Source: Planctomycetota bacterium
Lineage (GTDB): Bacteria > Planctomycetota > Brocadiia > SM23-32
Length of the DNA: 6,348 nt
NCBI GenBank assembly: GCA_030604585.1
Contig: JAUVVP010000122.1
Location: forward strand, 1 to 6,348
Direction of reading: 5' to 3'
Numbering within the stretch: position 1 is the first letter of the stretch; each line of letters opens with the position of its first letter. Below, piece by piece: positions 1 through 5,292 of the stretch. The notes beneath the pieces were generated by a model that did no database searches, was not told where the DNA came from, and saw only the letters and a program-made list of their open reading frames with translations. Position numbers and translations under genes: made by a program.

Positions 1-10
1 CAAGGCGGCA

Positions 11-62
11 GGCGCAAAACGCCGGAAGCGTGGCTGAAGCCACGTTGAGGACGTTTTGCGCC
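11..62. repeat. Long two-tier imperfect palindrome (hairpin)
   Basis: Bases 11-21 and 52-62 are a perfect 11-base inverted repeat (arm GGCGCAAAACG). Inside it, 29-34 and 39-44 form a second perfect 6-base stem (CGTGGC/GCCACG) closed by a TGAA loop, extended by a G-T and an A-T pair at 28/45 and 27/46. All pairs share one centre, leaving a symmetric 5x5 internal loop (22-26/47-51). No T-run follows either arm, so it does not look like a classic intrinsic terminator. It may be a REP-like intergenic element or a structured end of an upstream transcript. Genome copy number is unknown from this window. Confidence 0.6.
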
Positions 63-110
63 GACAACACAGCCATCGGGCTTCGCAGCCGGCCGCAGTA
101 GATCCGGGTT

Positions 111-122
111 TTGCAATAGCCC
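111..122 (+). promoter_or_regulatory. TTGCA-N2-AGC-N-C motif upstream of the DegT-type gene
   Basis: TTGCAATAGCCC lies 40 bases before the first gene's start codon. It matches the TTGCA-N2-AGC-N-C core found in both promoter-like elements of the divergent region around 3845-3989. No convincing -10 hexamer follows at the usual distance, so this is called only as a possible regulator-binding or -35-like element. Confidence 0.25.
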
Positions 123-161
123 CTAAGTCGGTGCCTGCCCCAGCGGCTCAAGGAGGAGAGA

Positions 162-1409
162 ATGGTGGACATGTCGAAGTTGGCCATAGAGGGCGGGACG
201 CCGGTGCGCACTGACCGCATGCCGCCGCGGGGATTGATCACCGAGGCGGAGAAGCAGGCCGTCGTCGAGATGTTCGACGAGGCCATCGCAGAGGGCAGCG
301 CCTTCGGCTACAGCGGTCCCCGGGAGAGGCAGTTCGAGAAGGACTTCGTCGAGTTCATGGGCGGAGGCTTCGCCGACGGCGTGAACTCGGGCTCGAACGC
401 GGTCTACTGCGCCCTCGGCGCGCTTCAACTGGACGCCCTGTCCGAGGTCATAGTGCCCGCCGTCACCGACCCCGGCGGCATCATGCCCATAGCGCTGCTC
501 GGCCTTGTGCCGGTGGTGGCCGACACGGACGGGGAGGGCTTCAACACGTCCGCCGAGCAGCTCGAGCCGCTCATCACCGGCAGGACCCGCGCCGTCGTCA
601 TCCCGCACATCATGGGCGAGCCGGTGGACATGGACCCCGTCATGGAACTGGCGCGCAAGCACAACCTGTACGTCGTGGAGGACTGCGCCCAGTCCCACGG
701 CGCCAGGTACAAGGGTCGCCTGGTGGGCACGATCGGCGACATCGCCTGTTTCTCCACTATGTTCGGCAAGCACTTCACTACGGGCGGCCAGGGCGGCATC
801 GTCTACACGCAGGATGAGCAGTTGCACTGGGAGGGCCGCCGCTTTGCCGACCGGGGTAAGCCCTTCAACCTGGATGCGCAGGACAACGTGCGGGCCGGCC
901 TCAACTGCAACCTCAACGAGATGGGCGCCGCCATCGGCAGTGTCCAGCTGAAGCGGCTGCCCGAGATGATTCAGAACCGCCGCCTCATCGGCGAGGCCGT
1001 CAAAGGGGGCCTCGAGCATGGCCTCGCCGTCAAGCTGGGGCGGCAGGTGCCCGAAACCGAGTGCTCCTACTGGTACCTGCGGGTGAAGTTGAACCTGGAG
1101 GCCCTGCGCGTGGACAAGCAACAGTTCTGCCGGGCGCTCAGCGCCGAGGGCATCCCCTGTCTGGCGGACTATCCGGCGATCCCGTGCTTGGCCCGCTGGT
1201 TCCGCGACAAGGCGGTCTTCGGCAAGAGCCGCTTCCCCTGGGAGTGCTCGGATTACGCCGGTCCACGCAAGCCCCTGGCCCGCACGGAGAATGCTGTGAA
1301 GACCATGATGGACAACATCCCGATCCCCCTGCACGAGAACTACGAGCCCGAGCTGGCCGATCAGATCGTCGCCGCCCTGAAGAAGGTGGAGAAAGCCTAC
1401 CTGAAGTAG
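162..1409 (+). CDS. DegT/DnrJ/EryC1/StrS family PLP-dependent aminotransferase
   Basis: This 415-residue protein is a fold-type I, PLP-dependent aminotransferase of the DegT/DnrJ/EryC1/StrS (AHBA synthase-like) family and has the usual family length. It opens with the family-typical LAIEGGTPVR (residues 7-16). The phosphate-binding loop is NSGSNA (75-80). The cofactor-ring aspartate is D174 in VVEDCAQSHGA, S198 lies in the FST segment, and the predicted Schiff-base lysine is K203 in GKHFTTGGQGG. The glycine loop after K203 reads GGQGG rather than the common GEGG. The substrate-domain motif NCNLNEMGAAIG is at 248-259. The start is set by a strong AAGGAGGAG at 150-158, three bases before the ATG; M4 (ATG at 171) would give a more typical spacing. 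Family members aminate keto-sugars or keto-cyclitols, but no sugar-nucleotide gene is visible here, so the substrate is unknown. The next gene follows after 65 bases on the same strand. Confidence 0.93.
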   Translation: MVDMSKLAIEGGTPVRTDRMPPRGLITEAEKQAVVEMFDEAIAEGSAFGYSGPRERQFEKDFVEFMGGGFADGVNSGSNAVYCALGALQLDALSEVIVPAVTDPGGIMPIALLGLVPVVADTDGEGFNTSAEQLEPLITGRTRAVVIPHIMGEPVDMDPVMELARKHNLYVVEDCAQSHGARYKGRLVGTIGDIACFSTMFGKHFTTGGQGGIVYTQDEQLHWEGRRFADRGKPFNLDAQDNVRAGLNCNLNEMGAAIGSVQLKRLPEMIQNRRLIGEAVKGGLEHGLAVKLGRQVPETECSYWYLRVKLNLEALRVDKQQFCRALSAEGIPCLADYPAIPCLARWFRDKAVFGKSRFPWECSDYAGPRKPLARTENAVKTMMDNIPIPLHENYEPELADQIVAALKKVEKAYLK

Positions 1410-1474
1410 GCGCGGCCTGGGACAGTGGCGGCTTAGTCTGCCGGTGGGCCCCGGCGTGTCGAGGAGTGTGGCAC

Positions 1475-2632
1475 ATGCTGGCACGTCTGTCGTCCCGTGA
1501 GCGGATGCTCATGGCGTTGGAGTGCAAGGAGCCGGACTACGTGCCGTGTTGCTTCAGCGCCTTCATGGCCTTGAGTGAGAAGTGCGCCGGCCAGGAGGAG
1601 TTCGTTGACCGGCAACTGGAAATGGGCCTGGACGTGGCCGTCGGCATCGGTGATCTCCCGATACGGCACGAACCGACGGTTGCCATTCGTGAATGGCGCG
1701 AGGATCCACCCGACGGACCCTATCCCGTGTTGCACTGTGAGTACCGGACGCCCGCCGGCGTCCTGCACAGGTCCGTTAACAAGAGTGAGGACTGGCCCCA
1801 CGGCGACCACGTTCCCTTCCTCTCCGATCACGTCATCCCGCGCGCTACCAGGCAGCTTGTGACGCCGGAGGACAGCCTGGATGCGCTCCGCCACCTTCTG
1901 GCTCCTCCGAGCGACACAGACGCCCAGGCCTACGGCCGGAAGGCGGAGGCGTCGAAGGCCCTGGCGGCCGAGCGCGACCTGGTGACCATGGCCGGCACCG
2001 CCATGCACGGCGACATGGCGTGCTGGCTGAGCGGCATCCAGGACCTGATGATGATGTGCGTCGACCAACCCGAGTTCGTCCGTCAGTACATGGACCTCAT
2101 CGAGCAGTGGAACCGGCGCAGAATGGACGTCGTTCTGGGCCAGGGCGTGGACATATACATCCGGCGCGGCTGGTACGAGAGCGCCGACTTCTGGTCGCCG
2201 AACCTCTACCGCGAGTTCATGCTCCCGGCTCTGAAGCGCGACGCGGAGCAGGCGCACGCTGCGGGCGCCCGGCTCGGGTACATTGTGAGCTGCTCCTCGA
2301 TGCCGCTGCTGGACCTCTTCATCGAGGCCGGCGTGGACGTGCTGCTCGGCGTTGATCCCGCGCAGGACCGCATGATGGACATGCGCCTGCTGAAGGAGAG
2401 AACGGCGGGCAAGATGGCCCTCTGGGGCGGCGTCTGCGGCTACCTGACCATCGAGTGCGGCACGCCCCAGGACATCCGGCGGCAAGTGCAGGAGGCGATC
2501 TCGATCCTGGCGCCCGGCGGCGGGTTCATCCTGGCGCCCGTCACCAACGTGCGCGCCGATACGGACCAGTCCTGGCACAACGTCAGGACGATGATCGACG
2601 AGTGGAAGCGTATCCGCGTGACCGGTGTTTAG
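1475..2632 (+). CDS. Uroporphyrinogen decarboxylase (URO-D) family protein, methyltransferase-like branch
   Basis: This 385-residue cytosolic TIM-barrel protein belongs to the URO-D superfamily, which includes HemE and the corrinoid:CoM methyltransferases MtaA/MtbA/CmuA. The hallmark N-terminus SSRERMLMALECKEPDYVP is at residues 6-24. Other family segments are the SPNLYREFMLP stretch (241-251), the PLLDLFIEAGVDVL stretch (277-290), the ALWGGV strand (315-320) and the closing GGGFILAPVTN (348-358). The HemE N-terminal arginine signature is absent. The usual H-x-C/H-x-D position reads VSC (271-273), so the histidine appears lost and only C273 remains; the C-terminal third zinc ligand is also not evident. 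The protein is rich in cysteines (C25, C26, C37, C88, C183, C195, C273, C321, C328). GAGGAG at 1461-1466 sits 8 bases before the chosen ATG. The reading frame is open upstream into the previous gene, but that stretch lacks family similarity. Substrate and cofactor are unknown. Confidence 0.85.
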   Translation: MLARLSSRERMLMALECKEPDYVPCCFSAFMALSEKCAGQEEFVDRQLEMGLDVAVGIGDLPIRHEPTVAIREWREDPPDGPYPVLHCEYRTPAGVLHRSVNKSEDWPHGDHVPFLSDHVIPRATRQLVTPEDSLDALRHLLAPPSDTDAQAYGRKAEASKALAAERDLVTMAGTAMHGDMACWLSGIQDLMMMCVDQPEFVRQYMDLIEQWNRRRMDVVLGQGVDIYIRRGWYESADFWSPNLYREFMLPALKRDAEQAHAAGARLGYIVSCSSMPLLDLFIEAGVDVLLGVDPAQDRMMDMRLLKERTAGKMALWGGVCGYLTIECGTPQDIRRQVQEAISILAPGGGFILAPVTNVRADTDQSWHNVRTMIDEWKRIRVTGV

Positions 2633-2649
2633 GCTGGGCTTCCGGCATC

Positions 2650-2673
2650 AAAAGCAAGCACGTGGCACGTGCT
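2650..2673 (-). terminator. Possible intrinsic terminator between convergent genes
   Basis: A perfect 7-base stem (AGCACGT at 2657-2663, ACGTGCT at 2667-2673) with a 3-base loop lies in the 67-base gap between the two convergent URO-D genes. Read on the minus strand, the stem is followed by TGCTTTT, a short T-rich tail about 27 bases past the stop of the minus-strand gene. On the plus strand no T-run follows, so termination of the plus-strand gene here would be weak. Stem and tail are both short. Confidence 0.4.
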
Positions 2674-2699
2674 CCAGTTGCCCCCCACGGGCCCCTTTC

Positions 2700-3785
2700 T
2701 CAGCGGTATCGGGCCAGCTCGTAGAACGACCCCAGGAACTGCCTCAAGTTGTCCTGCACGCGCGGGGTCACAAGCATGTTGTAGAACTGGACGACCAGGC
2801 CGCCCCCGGGCGCTGCGTCCCGCATCAGCGCGCGCAACTCCGCGAGCACGTCCTCCCCGGTGCCGTGTGCGTAGACGCTCTGCGTAGAGCAGCAACCCCA
2901 GAGGGTCAGACGGTCGCCAAAGTCCCTCTTCACCTCGACGGGCGGCATAGCCTCGGGCTGGCAAGGATTGACGGCCGTGACGCCGACCTCGATCAGGTCC
3001 GGCAGCAGCGGCGTCAGTGCGCCGTCGCTGTGGTAGAGCACCTGGATGTCGGGGTTCACTTCGCGGGCCGCCGCCACGGCCCTCGCGTGATGGGGCTTGA
3101 TCCATTCGCGATACATCTCGGGCCCGATGATCAGGCCGACCTGGGTGGCGATGTCATCGCCGATGCGCAGCACGTCCACACCCGCCTCGGCGAAGCGCCG
3201 GGCCTGGAAGCAGCGCCGCTCCGTGAGGGCTTCGAAGAGGGCGCGCACGTAGTCCGGCCGCTCGTAGAAGTCCAGGAACAGCCTGTCCATGCCCCGCATG
3301 CTGTAGGCCGTCTCGAGCACCGTCTGCGACATCTGGCCCAGCACCGTGAACTCCTCGCGCCTGGCCGCGCGAACCTCCTCCTCCAGATGCGCGTGACACT
3401 CCTCAGCCGTGACGTCGGGGAAGGGGTACCCCTCCAGTTCCTCCACGGTGTTGAGCTCGCCCAGGGGGTACCAGTACTTGTGGCCGGCCCCGTGGCCCTC
3501 GGCGGTGCTCAGTGCGACCCGGCCGACTCCGAAGGGCGTCACCTCCGCTTCCTCGGGCAGGCCGGGCAGGTAGGGGGCGAACGCCTCGCGGTCGGCCTCC
3601 AGGTTGAACGTGAGGTACCTGAAGTCGCCCTGCGTGAAGCACTCCCGCTCATCCTCGCCGAGCTCCAGCTCGTCGCACCATTCACGGGCCCGCCCGGTCG
3701 GGAACCCAATGCTGTCGAAGGGCACCCGGTCGGCCTCCTGGTGGGCGAGGATGCGGGCCACTCGCTCTCTTGATCGGTAGCCCAC
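2700..3785 (-). CDS. Uroporphyrinogen decarboxylase (URO-D) family protein
   Basis: From the GTG at 3785 this encodes 361 residues, typical of URO-D-fold methyltransferase-like proteins. The family N-terminus YRSRERVARILAHQEADRVP is at residues 3-22. The core RIGDD-IATQVGLIIGPEMY is at 207-224, YHSDGALTPLLPDLIEVGV at 251-269 with H252 and D254 in the ligand position, LTLWGCCSTQ at 293-302, and the GGGLVVQFYN C-terminus at 327-336. The HemE signature is missing, so heme synthesis is unlikely. A GGAGG (minus strand of 3795-3799) lies 9 bases before the GTG, and homology begins right there. An upstream in-frame ATG at 3956 would add 57 residues without family resemblance and with no nearby ribosome-binding site. 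The gene is convergent with the first URO-D gene and divergent from the class III aminotransferase. It keeps the histidine that the other URO-D protein lacks. Confidence 0.87.
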   Translation of the reverse strand: MGYRSRERVARILAHQEADRVPFDSIGFPTGRAREWCDELELGEDERECFTQGDFRYLTFNLEADREAFAPYLPGLPEEAEVTPFGVGRVALSTAEGHGAGHKYWYPLGELNTVEELEGYPFPDVTAEECHAHLEEEVRAARREEFTVLGQMSQTVLETAYSMRGMDRLFLDFYERPDYVRALFEALTERRCFQARRFAEAGVDVLRIGDDIATQVGLIIGPEMYREWIKPHHARAVAAAREVNPDIQVLYHSDGALTPLLPDLIEVGVTAVNPCQPEAMPPVEVKRDFGDRLTLWGCCSTQSVYAHGTGEDVLAELRALMRDAAPGGGLVVQFYNMLVTPRVQDNLRQFLGSFYELARYR

Positions 3786-3794
3786 GCGCGCCTG

Positions 3795-3799
3795 CCTCC
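3795..3799 (-). promoter_or_regulatory. Ribosome-binding site that decides a GTG start
   Basis: GGAGG on the minus strand, 9 bases upstream of the GTG at 3785. It is the only good Shine-Dalgarno sequence placed before any in-frame start of the minus-strand URO-D gene. It also sits downstream of the promoter-like element at 3828-3856, consistent with a short leader. Confidence 0.6.
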
Positions 3800-3827
3800 A
3801 TGCGAGAAAGGGGCTGCTCCCCTCGTG

Positions 3828-3856
3828 CTTGTATGCGATTGGCGGTGCTCCTGCAA
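3828..3856 (-). promoter_or_regulatory. Promoter-like element for the minus-strand URO-D gene
   Basis: On the minus strand, TTGCAG (3856-3851) is separated by exactly 17 bases from TACAAG (3833-3828), giving -35 and -10 sigma70-like hexamers (3/6 and 4/6 matches to consensus). Transcription would start near 3821, about 35 bases before the GTG start. A small inverted repeat (AGGGG/CCCCT, 3809-3823) lies in the presumed leader. The element shares 18 of 29 positions with the opposing promoter at 3961-3989. Confidence 0.45.
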
Positions 3857-3950
3857 CTGCCCGGGACACGAATCCGACCCCATACCCGTCCAGGAGCCCG
3901 TCGAACAACGTATCTCCAAGGGTGCCGATGGGGTCATAGAAGGGGGGGCC

Positions 3951-3972
3951 GTGCATAGCGTTGCATAAGCAC
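3951..3972. promoter_or_regulatory. Imperfect 22-base palindrome, possible operator
   Basis: GTGC-A-TA at the left end mirrors TA-A-GCAC at the right end, giving a 22-base palindrome with 6 of 7 arm positions matching around an 8-base centre. It also contains TGCATA twice in direct orientation exactly 10 bases apart (3952 and 3962). It overlaps the candidate -35 box at 3961-3966, where a repressor could block polymerase. No regulator gene is present in the window. Confidence 0.3.
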
Positions 3973-3989
3973 ACGCTCCTCCATACAAT
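3961..3989 (+). promoter_or_regulatory. Promoter-like element for the class III aminotransferase gene
   Basis: TTGCAT (3961-3966) and TACAAT (3984-3989) are separated by exactly 17 bases. The -10 matches the sigma70 consensus at 5 of 6 positions, the -35 at 3 of 6. It lies in a locally AT-richer patch between divergent genes. Transcription would begin near 3996, giving a leader of about 80 bases that carries a hairpin at 3998-4023. Confidence 0.5.
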
Positions 3990-3997
3990 AACCTCCC

Positions 3998-4023
3998 GTG
4001 GCCGGGGTGCAGATGCCGGCCGC
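3998..4023 (+). other. Leader hairpin upstream of the class III aminotransferase gene
   Basis: GTGGCCGG (3998-4005) pairs with CCGGCCGC (4016-4023), including one G-T pair, around a 10-base loop. It would form at the very 5' end of the transcript predicted from the promoter at 3961-3989. It lies well before the ribosome-binding site AAGGAGG (4061-4067), so direct occlusion of translation is not obvious. A stabilising 5' stem or a regulator site are both possible. Confidence 0.35.
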
Positions 4024-4074
4024 CGCAACCGAGGCGCTTCACACGGTCCGCAAGGCCCGGAAGGAGGCAGTCGG

Positions 4075-5292
4075 ATGAGTGTCACTGTGTCGCAGCAATG
4101 GGGCGAACGCTTGCGGAAAGTGGTCCCCTGGGGCAGCAGCACGTGCTCCAAGTCCCCCAGGCTCATGCCCGACGAGCCGGGCGTCATCGTGCGCGGCAAG
4201 GGCTGTCGCGTCTGGGACGCGGACGGGCGGGAGTATATTGACTACCGCAACGCGCTCGGGCCGATCACGCTGGGCTACCGGTTTCCCCCCGTGGACGAAG
4301 CGATCCGCAAGCAACTCGAAAGCGGCATCCTTTTCGGCCACCCCCACCCCCTGGAGGGCGAGGTGGCCGAGATGGTCTGCGAGGTCATCCCGTGCGCCGA
4401 GCGCGCCCGCTTCCTTAAGACGGGCGGCGAGGCCGTCGCCGCGTGCATCAAGCTCGCCCGCTACCATACGGGCCGCGAGCACGTGGTACAGATCGGTTAC
4501 AACGGCTGGCTCAACAGCCTGGCCCGCGGCGGGCGCGTAGGGCCGCGGCAGGTTGCACGCTCCGCCCCACCGGGCGTGCCCGAACCGCTGAGCGACCTGC
4601 ACCACTCGGCCGGCTGGAACAACACCGAGGGCCTGGAGATGCTGTTCGCCGACATCGGCGACCAGGTCGCCGCCCTTGTCGTCTCAGCGGACTACGCCCG
4701 CATGCCCGAGGGCAAGACCTTCTACCCGTTCCTGCGCGAGCTGACGAACAGATACGGCGCCGTCCTGGTCTTCGACGAGATCGTCACGGGCTTCCGCGTC
4801 GCCACCGGCGGCATCCAGCAGTACTTCAACGTGACGCCCGACCTGGCCGTGTTCGCCAAGGGCGTCGCCAACGGCATGCCGCTCTCCGTCTACTGCGGCA
4901 AGGCCGAGATCATGGAGAAGCTCGACAGGGCCATCGTTTCCTCCACCTACGGCGGCGAAGCGCTCTCGCTGGCCGCTGCGAAGGCCACCATCGAGACCTA
5001 CCGGACCCGGAACGTCATCGAGCACATCTGGCAGAAGGCCGAGCGCGTCTGGTCCGGCTTCGCCGACCTGTTCAGGCAGTACGGCATCCCGGCGCACATG
5101 AAGGGGCTCTGGCCGTGCATCGCCATCCTGTTCGACGGCGATGCGCCGGAGGGCTTCGAGGCGCGCTTCTACCGCGCCGCCTACCGCCACGGCGTCTCGC
5201 TCTACAACATCCCCTATGTCACCTTCAGCCACCAGGACTGCGACCTCGACGAGACCCTGGAGCGCATGGAAAGAGGGGTGAAAGAACTATGA
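4075..5292 (+). CDS. Class III aminotransferase, glutamate-1-semialdehyde aminomutase-like
   Basis: This 405-residue PLP enzyme of the class III aminotransferase family is closest in look to glutamate-1-semialdehyde 2,1-aminomutase and its relatives. Visible landmarks are VWDADGREYIDY (47-58), GHPHPLEGEVAE (88-99), the phosphate loop TGGEAVAACIKLAR (116-129), VFDEIVTGFR (232-241) with D234 for the pyridine nitrogen, the Schiff-base lysine K262 in FAKGVANGMPL, and STYGGEALSLAAA (289-301). Two family positions differ from HemL: GGEA replaces the usual G-S/T-EA, and YNGW (142-145) replaces the usual Y-H-G-H/W. AAGGAGG at 4061-4067 sits 7 bases before the ATG; the reading frame upstream to 3961 has no family content. 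The stop overlaps the next start (ATGA), implying co-translation with the amidohydrolase. A role outside heme synthesis is inferred, and the substrate is unknown. Confidence 0.9.
   Translation: MSVTVSQQWGERLRKVVPWGSSTCSKSPRLMPDEPGVIVRGKGCRVWDADGREYIDYRNALGPITLGYRFPPVDEAIRKQLESGILFGHPHPLEGEVAEMVCEVIPCAERARFLKTGGEAVAACIKLARYHTGREHVVQIGYNGWLNSLARGGRVGPRQVARSAPPGVPEPLSDLHHSAGWNNTEGLEMLFADIGDQVAALVVSADYARMPEGKTFYPFLRELTNRYGAVLVFDEIVTGFRVATGGIQQYFNVTPDLAVFAKGVANGMPLSVYCGKAEIMEKLDRAIVSSTYGGEALSLAAAKATIETYRTRNVIEHIWQKAERVWSGFADLFRQYGIPAHMKGLWPCIAILFDGDAPEGFEARFYRAAYRHGVSLYNIPYVTFSHQDCDLDETLERMERGVKEL

Noticed and set aside
3..101. Open plus-strand frame at the left edge, possibly the tail of an upstream gene
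   Set aside because: About 32 codons with no recognisable motif, and they run across the perfect hairpin at 11-62. Structured intergenic DNA explains the region better.
1061..1474. Upstream in-frame extension of the first URO-D gene into the DegT-type gene
   Set aside because: The extension overlaps coding sequence of another frame and lacks family similarity. The ATG at 1475 has a well-placed GAGGAG.
123..1484. Long antisense open frame (453 codons) opposite the DegT-type gene
   Set aside because: The plus-strand frame has clear PLP-enzyme motifs and a strong ribosome-binding site. The antisense product has no recognisable motif and is the usual by-product of GC-rich codon bias.
2657..2673. 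Bidirectional terminator serving both convergent genes
   Set aside because: Only the minus-strand side has a T-rich tail. The plus-strand side is followed by C-rich sequence, so a plus-strand terminator is not supported.
2625..3773. Plus-strand open frame of 382 codons opposite the second URO-D gene
   Set aside because: The minus strand carries the full URO-D family pattern. The plus-strand translation has no family features.
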